DNA of 64,000 nt, taken from Pseudomonas morbosilactucae. GTDB lineage: Bacteria; Pseudomonadota; Gammaproteobacteria; Pseudomonadales; Pseudomonadaceae. The DNA is taken from assembly GCF_023241715.1 (NCBI RefSeq), contig NZ_JALQCW010000069.1, positions 1-64,000 of the forward strand, in the 5' to 3' direction. How positions within the stretch are numbered: the first letter of the stretch is position 1; each line of letters begins with the position of its first letter. Under the pieces are notes generated by a model that saw only the letters and a program-made list of their open reading frames with translations, was not told the origin of the DNA and made no database searches. Position numbers and translations under genes: made by a program. Shown here in pieces: positions 36,932 to 44,807 of the stretch.

Positions 36932-39097
36932 TCAAAAGCGCGTTTGCAGCGCCAGTTCGAAGGTTCGTGGGGCTCCCAGGTAAAGCATGCTCGACGAGGT
37001 CCACTGGCCGTAAACCTGGTCTGTCAGGTTGCGCACCCGGGCCGTGACCCGCGTATTGGCATCGACCTTGTAGCCGACAAAAGCGCCGAAGATCGTGTAC
37101 GACGGCGCGTAACGGGTGTTGGCCGCGTCGGCATACATCGCCGACACATAGCGGCTGTCACCGCCGATCTGCCAGTTGGGGTCCAGGTCATAGGTCAGCC
37201 ACAGGTTGGCCACGGTGTCGGGGATGTTGGTCGGGGTGTTGCCCTTGCGCGACAGGGTGCGGCCGCCGACGTTTTCATTGAACTCGTCGTAGCGCGCATC
37301 GACGTAGGCGAGGTTGCCTTCGAGCAACCATTGCGGGGCCAGGCGCAACGATGCCGCCAGTTCCACGCCCCGGGACGACTGCTGGCCCACCGGCTGGGTG
37401 AAGCCGGGGTTGGCCGGGTCCGCGGTGGCCAGGTTCTTGCGCTCAATGCGGTAGGCCGCCACGGTGGCCGAGCCGCGCCCGTCAAGGAAATCGAACTTGC
37501 TGCCGACCTCCAGTTGGGAACCGGTGCTCAGGTCAAAGTCGCGCACCTGGCCGTAAGTGGCGGTGCTGAGGATGCCGGCCGGCGGATCGGCTGCTGTGCT
37601 GTATTGCACGTAGACGTTGGCCGTTGGCGTCAGGTCGTAGAGCAGCCCCAGGCGCCCGGTGGTGGGCCGGTAGACGCGCTTGAAGAACGCCGGGTTGGCA
37701 TCGGTGACGGCGCGGTAGTTGGTCACCTGCAAGTCGATCTGGTCATGGCGCAGGCCGCTGAGCAGGGACAGGCGCTCGCTCAGTTGCAGGCGGTTTTCCA
37801 GGAACAGCGCCCAGGTGTCCACCTGGTTGCGGCGGTTCTTTTCAAAACCCCGGGTCATGCCCGGAATGTCCCAGAAACCGCCCGGCTCGAAGTGGCCCGG
37901 GTCCACGCTGTCGACTCGCGCCGGCAACGAACGCGGGTAGTTGCTGGAGACGTTGTGGCTGTAGTCCAGCCCCGCCGACCAGCGACTTTCCAGGCCGAAC
38001 AGACGGCCCTCGTGCAAGAGTTCGAAGCGGTTGCCGTTGAGTTCCTGGTCGTGCCGTTGCAGCAACGCCCCGGAGCGATTCACGAGGCTGTTGTCGGCGG
38101 TGTAGGCGTAGCTTTCGAGGTTGCGAAAATCCCGCGCGGCATTGTAGTAGTACAGGGTGTTGCGCAGCGAGGTCGCGTCATCGAAGCGGTAGTCGACGAT
38201 CGAGCGTAGCCAGCGCACCCGCTGCTCGTAACGGCCATCGGCAACGTTGTAGTTTTCAAAGCGCCGGCTTTTATCCACTTTCATCGCCCCGCCCAGAGGG
38301 TTGAGCACCGGGGTGCCCCAATAGGGGCTGTCGACGCTTTCGTTCTGGTATTCGAACGCCAGGGTGTGGGACAGCTGGTCGTTGATGTCGCTGAGCAGGG
38401 AAAACGCCAGGGTCCAGGCATCCCGTTGCTCGCGGTCGACGTAACCGTTGCTGGTGGTGTGGCTGACATCCAGGCGGGCGTAATGCAGCGGGCCATCGCC
38501 GCTGTTGAGGCCATGGTTGAAGCCCAGGGAGGTTTCGCTGTTGTCGTAGGAGCCGTACTTGATCCGCGCCTCATTGAACGAGGCGCCCCGCACCGGCAGC
38601 TTGGTCACGTAGTTGATCGAGCCGCCCACGGCGCCGGCGCCGAACAGGAAGCTCGACGGCCCGCCCACTGCCTCCGCTCGGTCGTAGATCCAGCTGTCCA
38701 CGGGGCGCGCAGCGATGGCGTCGTACTGCACGGTGATGCCGTTGAACAGCTGGGTGATCTGCGCCCCGGAGAAGCCCCGGTAGGACACCGAACCGGCCGA
38801 CCCTGGTGGCGACGCGGCATTCAAGCCCGGCACGCCGCGCAGCATGTCCTGGGTGTTTTGCGCGCCACGCTGCTCGATCTGCTGGCGGTTGACGATACTC
38901 ACCGAGGCGGGGGTTTCCCGGGGGCTCAGCCCCAGGCGCGAACCGGTGTGGGACGGCGTATCCAGCAACAGGCCTTGCGGTTCTTCAGTTTCGCCTTCGA
39001 TCCGCACTTCCGGCAGATCCAGCGGCCCTTCGGCCAGAACGTTGAACGACAGGGCGCACAGCAGCGCCGCGCCGGGGGAGCGATACACAGACTTCAT
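36932..39097 (-). CDS. TonB-dependent receptor (siderophore- or copper-type)
   Basis: A 721-aa outer-membrane receptor with a signal peptide (MKSVYRSPGAALLCALSFNV, cut near VLA-EG), a TonB-box-like LPEVRIEGE, a plug (ETPASVSIVNRQQIEQRG, VSYRGFSGAQITQLFNG) and a barrel ending LGAPRTFELALQTRF. I set the start at the Met before KSVYRS; an upstream Met at 39259 would make a poor leader. There is no STN domain. The barrel looks like a ferric-siderophore receptor, but the neighbours (DUF2946, SCO, PCuAC) are copper genes, so a metallophore or copper ligand is possible. No convincing Fur box is seen upstream. Confidence 0.9.
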   Translation of the reverse strand: MKSVYRSPGAALLCALSFNVLAEGPLDLPEVRIEGETEEPQGLLLDTPSHTGSRLGLSPRETPASVSIVNRQQIEQRGAQNTQDMLRGVPGLNAASPPGSAGSVSYRGFSGAQITQLFNGITVQYDAIAARPVDSWIYDRAEAVGGPSSFLFGAGAVGGSINYVTKLPVRGASFNEARIKYGSYDNSETSLGFNHGLNSGDGPLHYARLDVSHTTSNGYVDREQRDAWTLAFSLLSDINDQLSHTLAFEYQNESVDSPYWGTPVLNPLGGAMKVDKSRRFENYNVADGRYEQRVRWLRSIVDYRFDDATSLRNTLYYYNAARDFRNLESYAYTADNSLVNRSGALLQRHDQELNGNRFELLHEGRLFGLESRWSAGLDYSHNVSSNYPRSLPARVDSVDPGHFEPGGFWDIPGMTRGFEKNRRNQVDTWALFLENRLQLSERLSLLSGLRHDQIDLQVTNYRAVTDANPAFFKRVYRPTTGRLGLLYDLTPTANVYVQYSTAADPPAGILSTATYGQVRDFDLSTGSQLEVGSKFDFLDGRGSATVAAYRIERKNLATADPANPGFTQPVGQQSSRGVELAASLRLAPQWLLEGNLAYVDARYDEFNENVGGRTLSRKGNTPTNIPDTVANLWLTYDLDPNWQIGGDSRYVSAMYADAANTRYAPSYTIFGAFVGYKVDANTRVTARVRNLTDQVYGQWTSSSMLYLGAPRTFELALQTRF

Positions 39098-39215
39098 GAC
39101 TGACACTCGAAAAATGACCAACACAGATCGCCCGGCCGAGCGCGCGACAGCGCACGCAGGCCGTAGGCAAGCGACGAGTACAAGGGGCTGCCGCGAGGGC
39201 GGCCCAGGGGGAAGG

Positions 39216-39599
39216 TCAGAGGGCGGGAGGTGCCCGGGGGTTGGCGCCGGGCCAGCCATGGCGGGGTGGCGCTTTGCTGAGCTGTTCAGGCCAGAAGCGG
39301 CGCGGTCGCCTGGCCAGCAGCAACCAGCCCAGGCAGAACATCAGGGCGATGCCCAGGCTCAGGGCCGAGCACAACGGGCAACTGAACGTGGCGGACCATT
39401 GGGCAGCCGCCTGGTCGCTGAAGTCGCCGTCCAGGGCCGGGCCCGAGTTGCCCATGGCGGAACAGAACTGGCCGCCAACGCCATTGAGCTCCAGGCCGAG
39501 CATCTGCCCGTGCCCCAAACCGCAGGCGAACACATTGAACAGGACGCAGAAATACAGGGTCCAGGCGATCAATGGGCGATGGGGATGGGAGGCGTTCAT
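39216..39599 (-). CDS. DUF2946-family protein
   Basis: A 127-aa membrane-linked protein with an N-terminal hydrophobic helix (IAWTLYFCVLFNVFACGLGHG), a C-P-L-C motif in FSCPLCSALSLG and a second helix (LGIALMFCLGWLLL). This layout is DUF2946, a family often found beside TonB copper receptors. The C-x-x-C and the H-x-x-M may bind a metal. It is the first gene of a likely unit with the receptor at 36932 and the PepSY gene. Confidence 0.82.
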   Translation of the reverse strand: MNASHPHRPLIAWTLYFCVLFNVFACGLGHGQMLGLELNGVGGQFCSAMGNSGPALDGDFSDQAAAQWSATFSCPLCSALSLGIALMFCLGWLLLARRPRRFWPEQLSKAPPRHGWPGANPRAPPAL

Positions 39600-39771
39600 G
39601 GCGGCGAATTAAACAGCGAATCGGCGAGCTTTTAAATAGCGCATGGCCACCTATCGGCCGCGGGCCGATCCGGCAGTCGCGCGGTTCGGACATTTATAGC
39701 GCGGCGGCACGGGTGGCGGTATCGGACAGGAACGAAAGCCCCGGCAGCCCAGCGGCCGACGGGGCCAGGCC

Positions 39772-40677
39772 TCAGGCCAGGGGTTTGACCGCCAGGATGC
39801 TGCCCGGCATGGAGTACAAGGCACGCTCGGTGGTGCTGCCGATCAGCCGGCCGAAGCCGGTGCGGTGCACCGTGCCCATGACCACCACGTCCACCAGGAA
39901 GTCATCGACAAAGCGGGTCAGCCCCGGCACCGGCGGGCCACTGATAAAATGCCGCAGCTCGACCGGCACCTGGTAGCGCTCGGCCAAGCGGATAAAGGCC
40001 TCCTGCAGGGAGTCCCGCAGTTCATCCAGGCAGTTGGCGCTCCAGGCCCCCGCCCCCACCGGGGTGACGCCTTCGAACACCGGCGTCAGGTCGTAGGCAT
40101 ACACCAGGTGCAGTTGCGCATCGCACTGCAGGGCCAAGGCGTTGGCAGTCTGGATGATCAGGTCGTTGTGCCCTTCGGCCTGGGTGCCCACGGCGGCCGC
40201 ATCCACGGCGGCGACGATGCGTCGAGGCAGCGAGTGCGGGGCCTGATTAACCAAGTGCACCGGCACCGGGCAATCGCGCAACAGGTGGCAATCCAGGGGC
40301 GTGACAAACACCCGCTTGAGGGCCGACTCCAGGGCCACGTCCTTGATCAACAGGTCCGGGCTGAACTCGCTGACGTACTGCAACAGGTCCTTGAGCGGTT
40401 GGGCGCTCCACAGCACCTGGGTGGTGACGTCCACGCCCTGATCGCGCATCCACTGCGCCTCGACCAGCAGCCAGCGTTCATGGCGTTGCAGGTAGGCCTC
40501 GCGCTCGCTGTCCTCCAGGTGTTCTTCCCACAGGTAGCCGCGGGCTGGCGGCTCCACCAGCACCAGCACATGCACCGCCGCACCGCTGGCCTGGGCCAGG
40601 GCAGTGGCTCGGCGTGCGGCGGCGGACTGGTGTTGCACAGGGTCGAGGATCAATAGCAGACGCTGGTACTGGCTCAT
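39772..40677 (-). CDS. Tandem universal stress protein (UspE-like), Anr-type promoter
   Basis: A 301-aa protein made of two Usp domains (about 1-145, RLLLILDPVQ to PVPVHLV; about 155-300, RRIVAAVDAAAV to GSILAVKPLA). The second domain ends in the nucleotide-site pattern VVMGTVHRTGFGRLIGSTTE. These proteins help survival under anaerobic or stress conditions. A perfect Anr box lies 59 bases upstream, and the start has GGAGG at good spacing. This fits Anr-controlled Usp proteins in Pseudomonas. Confidence 0.92.
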   Translation of the reverse strand: MSQYQRLLLILDPVQHQSAAARRATALAQASGAAVHVLVLVEPPARGYLWEEHLEDSEREAYLQRHERWLLVEAQWMRDQGVDVTTQVLWSAQPLKDLLQYVSEFSPDLLIKDVALESALKRVFVTPLDCHLLRDCPVPVHLVNQAPHSLPRRIVAAVDAAAVGTQAEGHNDLIIQTANALALQCDAQLHLVYAYDLTPVFEGVTPVGAGAWSANCLDELRDSLQEAFIRLAERYQVPVELRHFISGPPVPGLTRFVDDFLVDVVVMGTVHRTGFGRLIGSTTERALYSMPGSILAVKPLA

Positions 40678-40735
40678 GGTGCACCTCCGGGGAACAGAAA
40701 GGCGTGCAGTGTCGAACCAGGGCGCGCAGGCCATC

Positions 40736-40749
40736 TTGATATGCATCAA
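40736..40749 (-). promoter_or_regulatory. Anr/FNR box of the Usp gene
   Basis: TTGATATGCATCAA is a perfect match to TTGAT-N4-ATCAA. It lies 59 bases before the Usp start on the minus strand, in position to activate the promoter under low oxygen. Confidence 0.8.
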
Positions 40750-40768
40750 GGCCGCCTGCGCCAACGCC

Positions 40769-41842
40769 TCACGGGGTGATCGCGACCTTCATCACACCGT
40801 CACGCTGGTGGGCGAACAGCTCGTAGGCGGCCTCGATGTCGTCCAGCTTGAAGCGGTGAGTGACCAAGGGCGAGAGGTCGACCTGAGCGCTGGCCACCAC
40901 CGCCATCAAGCGGCGCATGCGTTCCTTGCCGCCAGGGCACAGGGTGCTGAGGATGCTCAGATCGGCCAGGCCGGCGCCGTAGGCGTCCAGGGGAATGCGC
41001 AAGTCCGTGGAATACACCCCCAGGCTCGACAACTTGCCGCCGGGACGCAGCACCCGCAGCGCCGACTCGAAGGTGCCTTGGGTGCCCAGAGCCTCGATGG
41101 CCACATCCACGCCCCGGCCATCGGTCAGCGCGAGGATCTGCTGCACCACATCACCGTCCTTGAAATCCACCACGTGGGTGGCGCCTAACTGGCGCGCCAC
41201 GGTCATGCGCGCGGCCACGGTATCGACCCCGATGATGGTGGTGGCGCCCTTGAGCCGGGCCCCAGCCACCGCGCACAGGCCGATGGGCCCCAAGGCGAAC
41301 ACCGCGACGCTGTCGCCAATTTGCACATCCGCCCGTTCGGCCCCGGAGAACCCGGTGGACATGATGTCCGGGCACATCAGCACCTGCTCGTCGCTCAGGC
41401 CGTCGGGGATCGGGCAGAGGTTGGCCAGGGCATCCGGCACCCGCACGTATTCGGCCTGGCAGCCGTCGATGGTGTTGCCGAACTTCCAGCCGCCCGCTGC
41501 ACGAAAACCGTGGCGCGTGTCCGGGCCGTCCTGGGCGCCGCAGCCGCACAGGCAGGCGTAGCTCTGGCCGCTGGGGGTGATGGCGCCGGCAATCACCCGC
41601 TGGCCCTCGACAAAGCCGCGAACCTGGGACCCCAGGCGCTCGATGACCCCCACCGGTTCGTGGCCGATGGTCAGACCCTTGGCCACCGGGTACTCGCCCC
41701 GCAGGATGTGCACGTCGGTGCCGCACAGGGTGGTGGTGGTAATGCGCACCAGGGCGTCCAGGGGACCGATCTCGGGGATGTCCTTGTCGTCCAGAACAAT
41801 GCGGTTTTTTTCGACGAAGATCGCCGCTTTCATCTTGGCCAT
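40769..41842 (-). CDS. Zinc-dependent alcohol dehydrogenase (MDR family)
   Basis: A 357-aa medium-chain dehydrogenase. It has catalytic zinc ligands in TTLCGTDVHIL and IGHEPVGVIE, a Rossmann motif in VFALGPIGLCAVAGA followed by IIGVDTVAARM, and the C-terminal ITP. It resembles secondary-alcohol or butanediol dehydrogenases. A Cys-rich insertion (CLCGCGAQDG) replaces the usual four-Cys structural-zinc loop, so the structural zinc may be absent. It is a neighbour of the Anr-boxed Usp gene and carries its own Anr-like site upstream, which suggests a fermentative or microaerobic redox role. Confidence 0.92.
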   Translation of the reverse strand: MAKMKAAIFVEKNRIVLDDKDIPEIGPLDALVRITTTTLCGTDVHILRGEYPVAKGLTIGHEPVGVIERLGSQVRGFVEGQRVIAGAITPSGQSYACLCGCGAQDGPDTRHGFRAAGGWKFGNTIDGCQAEYVRVPDALANLCPIPDGLSDEQVLMCPDIMSTGFSGAERADVQIGDSVAVFALGPIGLCAVAGARLKGATTIIGVDTVAARMTVARQLGATHVVDFKDGDVVQQILALTDGRGVDVAIEALGTQGTFESALRVLRPGGKLSSLGVYSTDLRIPLDAYGAGLADLSILSTLCPGGKERMRRLMAVVASAQVDLSPLVTHRFKLDDIEAAYELFAHQRDGVMKVAITP

Positions 41843-41925
41843 GGGCTGAAACTCCTTGAAGGGGGACGACCCGGTGGGGTGACCGGGGCCGGGACACAGG
41901 CTGCGCGCCCGCGAAAGGACGGCCC

Positions 41926-41939
41926 TTGATCATGGTCAA
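41926..41939 (-). promoter_or_regulatory. Anr-like box upstream of the alcohol dehydrogenase
   Basis: TTGATCATGGTCAA differs at one position from TTGAT-N4-ATCAA. It lies about 84 bases before the dehydrogenase start on the minus strand. It suggests low-oxygen control like that of the adjacent Usp gene. Confidence 0.6.
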
Positions 41940-42020
41940 GAAAAGCCCCCCTGCCGCGAGCTCCCGCCCACCAACTGACGACCGGCGCGGAAAAGAGACT
42001 TGCCACAAAATATTACAAGC

Positions 42021-42033
42021 ATCATATTATGAT
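42021..42033. promoter_or_regulatory. Palindrome upstream of the efflux operon
   Basis: ATCATATTATGAT is a perfect 6+1+6 palindrome in an AT-rich stretch 31 bases before the membrane-fusion gene. ATTAC and GTAAT lie on either side. It may be an operator for a MarR- or TetR-type repressor, none of which is encoded next to it. Confidence 0.45.
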
Positions 42034-42063
42034 CGTAATAACATCTTCCCTCGGGTACCCACC

Positions 42064-43200
42064 ATGACCAGCCTCTCTTCTGCCGACCCCGCCACCGACC
42101 TTGCCGTCACCCCGGCCAACGCCCCCAAGCGCGGCAAACGCCTGCTGGTACTGGCCCTGGGCCTGGCCGCCCTGGTGGCATTGGCGCTGTACGTGGCCTA
42201 TTGGTGGAGCCACGGACGCTTTATCGAAACCACGGACGATGCCTACATCGGCGCCGAGGTGACGGTGATCGGGCCCAAGGTGCCCGGGTACATCGACCAG
42301 GTGCTGGTCAGCGACAACCAACAGGTCAAGGCCGGCGACCTGCTGATTCGCCTCGACGACCGGGATTACCGTGCACGCCTGGCCAAGGCCGAAGGTGCGG
42401 TAGCCGCCCAGGAGGCCTTGCTGGCCAACCTTGACGCCACCGAACAATGGCAGCACGCGGTGATCAGCCAGGCCCGCGCCGGCATCGATGCCACCGCCGC
42501 CGAGATGAGCCGCTCGCGGGACGACAACGCCCGCTACAAACGCCTGGTGGGCAGTTCGGCGGTGTCGGTGGAAAGCGCCCAGCGCGCCGACGCCACCTTC
42601 AAGACCGCCCAGGCCCTGAACACCCGGGCCCAGGCCGAATGGCTGGCCACCCAGCGGCAGATTGAGGTGATTGCCACACAAAAACGCCAGGCTCGCGCCG
42701 CACTGGCACAGGCCAAGGCCGAGCGCGACCTGGCCCAGTTGAACCTGCAAGACACCGAACTGCGGGCCCCGGTGAACGGGGTCATCGGCAATCGGCGGGC
42801 ACGGGCCGGCGCCTATGCCGTGGCCGGCTCGCAATTGCTGTCCCTGGTCCCGGCCCGCGGCTTGTGGGTGGACGCCAACTTCAAGGAAGACCAGTTGCAA
42901 CACATGACCCCGGGCCAGCGTGTGGTGGTGCGCGCCGACGTGCTGCCGGGGCGCGAGTTCCACGGCCGCCTGGACAGCCTGGCCCCGGCCACCGGCGCGC
43001 AATTCAGCGTGCTGCCGCCAGAGAACGCCACCGGCAACTTCACCAAGATCGTGCAACGGGTGCCGGTGCGGGTAATCCTCGACCCGGCGGATGGGGTGCT
43101 TGGCCAGTTGCGCCCCGGCCTCTCGGTGACCGCCGCCGTGGACACCCAGACCGTGCCTGAGGCGCCGGCCGTGGCCCTGACCGAGTCCCGCGCGCCATGA
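42064..43200 (+). CDS. EmrA-type membrane-fusion protein (HlyD family)
   Basis: A 378-aa periplasmic adaptor. One N-terminal transmembrane helix (LLVLALGLAALVALALYVAY) is followed by the biotinyl-lipoyl domain (DDAYIGAEVTVIGPKVPGYI), a long coiled-coil hairpin (about 110-215) and the beta-barrel part (APVNGVIGNRRARAGAYAV, VDANFKEDQLQHM). This is the pattern of EmrA, the adaptor of multidrug MFS pumps. Its stop codon overlaps the start of the EmrB-type gene by 4 bases. No outer-membrane TolC-like gene is next to it, so the pump must use one encoded elsewhere. Confidence 0.92.
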   Translation: MTSLSSADPATDLAVTPANAPKRGKRLLVLALGLAALVALALYVAYWWSHGRFIETTDDAYIGAEVTVIGPKVPGYIDQVLVSDNQQVKAGDLLIRLDDRDYRARLAKAEGAVAAQEALLANLDATEQWQHAVISQARAGIDATAAEMSRSRDDNARYKRLVGSSAVSVESAQRADATFKTAQALNTRAQAEWLATQRQIEVIATQKRQARAALAQAKAERDLAQLNLQDTELRAPVNGVIGNRRARAGAYAVAGSQLLSLVPARGLWVDANFKEDQLQHMTPGQRVVVRADVLPGREFHGRLDSLAPATGAQFSVLPPENATGNFTKIVQRVPVRVILDPADGVLGQLRPGLSVTAAVDTQTVPEAPAVALTESRAP

Positions 43201-44798
43201 GCCAGGCCAGCGCTGCGCCGGCGACGGCCGCCCTGCCCTTCAACGCAACAAGCATGAGCACGGCGACCAAAGTCCTGGCCTTTGCCAGCATGTGCGTGGG
43301 CATGTTTATCGCCCTGCTGGACATCCAGATCGTCTCCGCCTCGCTGCGCGATATCGGCGGCGGCCTGTCCGCCGGCACCGATGAGACGGCCTGGGTACAG
43401 ACCAGCTACCTGATCGCCGAGATCATCGTGATTCCGCTGTCGGGCTGGCTGTCCCGGGTGTTCTCCACGCGCTGGCTGTTTTGCGCCTCGGCCGTGGGTT
43501 TTACCCTGGCCAGCCTGCTGTGCGGTGCGGCCTGGAACATCCAGAGCATGATTGCCTTCCGTGCCCTGCAAGGGTTTCTCGGCGGCTCGATGATCCCCCT
43601 GGTGTTCACCACCGCATTCTTTTTCTTCAGCGGCAAACAGCGGGTCATCGCCGCCGCCACCATTGGCGCCGTGGCCTCCCTGGCGCCCACCCTGGGCCCG
43701 GTGATCGGCGGCTGGATCACTGATGTTTCATCCTGGCACTGGCTGTTCTACATCAACCTGGTGCCGGGCATATTCGTCGCCGTCGCGGTGCCGCTGCTGG
43801 TGAAGATCGACCAGCCGGAACTGAGCCTGCTCAAGGGCGCCGACTACCTGAGCATGGTGTTTCTCGCGCTGTTTCTCGGCTGCCTGGAATACACCCTGGA
43901 GGAAGGCCCACGCTGGAACTGGTTCAGCGACAGCACCATCCTCAGCACTGCGTGGATCTCCGGCCTGGCCGGGCTGGCCTTTATCGGCCGCACCCTGCAC
44001 GTGGCCAACCCGATCGTCGACCTGCGGGCCCTGAAGGATCGCAACTTCGCCCTCGGCTGCTTCTTTTCCTTTGTCACCGGCATCGGCCTGTTCGCCACCA
44101 TTTACCTGACCCCGCTGTTTCTCGGCCGGGTGCGCGGATACGGCGCCCTGGACATCGGCCTGGCGGTGTTTTCCACGGGGGTGTTCCAGGTCTTGGCGAT
44201 CCCCCTTTACGCGTTCCTGGCCAACCGTGTGGACCTGCGCTGGATCATGATGGCCGGCCTGGGCCTGTTCGCCGTGTCGATGTGGGACTTCAGCCCCATC
44301 ACCCACGACTGGGGCGCCCGCGAGCTGATGCTGCCCCAGGCCCTGCGCGGCATCGCCCAGCAACTGGCGGTGCCACCGGCAGTGACCCTGACCCTGGGCG
44401 GGCTGGCCCCGGCACGGCTCAAGCACGCCTCGGGGCTGTTCAACCTGATGCGCAACCTGGGCGGGGCCATCGGCATTGCCGCCTGCGCCACCATCCTCAA
44501 TGACCGCACCAACCTGCACTTCACCCGCTTGGCCGAACACTTGAACAGCCGCAACGAGGCCCTCAACCAGTGGCTGGACCAGGTCGGCGGCCACTTCGCC
44601 AGCCTGGGCCAGACCGGGGACGCCGGGCTGACCGCCAGCCTGCACCAGCTGTGGTTGCTGACCTACCGCGAGGCGCAGACGCAAACCTATGGCGACGCCT
44701 TCTTGATGATCATGCTGTGTTTTATCGTCGCCACCGCCCTGGTGCCGCTGATGCGCAAGGTCGCGCCACCCGCCGCGCCGTCGGCCGATGGTCATTGA
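43197..44798 (+). CDS. EmrB/QacA-type MFS efflux transporter (DHA2 family)
   Basis: A 533-aa inner-membrane antiporter with 14 predicted helices, the DHA2 pattern. Motif D1-like FIALLDIQIVSASL, the AWVQTSYLIAEIIVIPLSGW segment and motif C-like APTLGPVIGGWITD are clear. Together with the upstream fusion protein it exports toxic compounds across both membranes. The start overlaps the emrA-like stop codon (ATGA), so the two are co-translated. It ends nine bases before the convergent SWIM gene. Confidence 0.92.
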   Translation: MSQASAAPATAALPFNATSMSTATKVLAFASMCVGMFIALLDIQIVSASLRDIGGGLSAGTDETAWVQTSYLIAEIIVIPLSGWLSRVFSTRWLFCASAVGFTLASLLCGAAWNIQSMIAFRALQGFLGGSMIPLVFTTAFFFFSGKQRVIAAATIGAVASLAPTLGPVIGGWITDVSSWHWLFYINLVPGIFVAVAVPLLVKIDQPELSLLKGADYLSMVFLALFLGCLEYTLEEGPRWNWFSDSTILSTAWISGLAGLAFIGRTLHVANPIVDLRALKDRNFALGCFFSFVTGIGLFATIYLTPLFLGRVRGYGALDIGLAVFSTGVFQVLAIPLYAFLANRVDLRWIMMAGLGLFAVSMWDFSPITHDWGARELMLPQALRGIAQQLAVPPAVTLTLGGLAPARLKHASGLFNLMRNLGGAIGIAACATILNDRTNLHFTRLAEHLNSRNEALNQWLDQVGGHFASLGQTGDAGLTASLHQLWLLTYREAQTQTYGDAFLMIMLCFIVATALVPLMRKVAPPAAPSADGH

Positions 44799-44807
44799 AG
44801 GAAAGCA

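Noticed and set aside
42064..44798. A complete tripartite pump with an outer-membrane channel gene
   Set aside because: Only the adaptor and the MFS transporter are present; the next gene is the convergent SWIM protein, so the channel is not encoded here.
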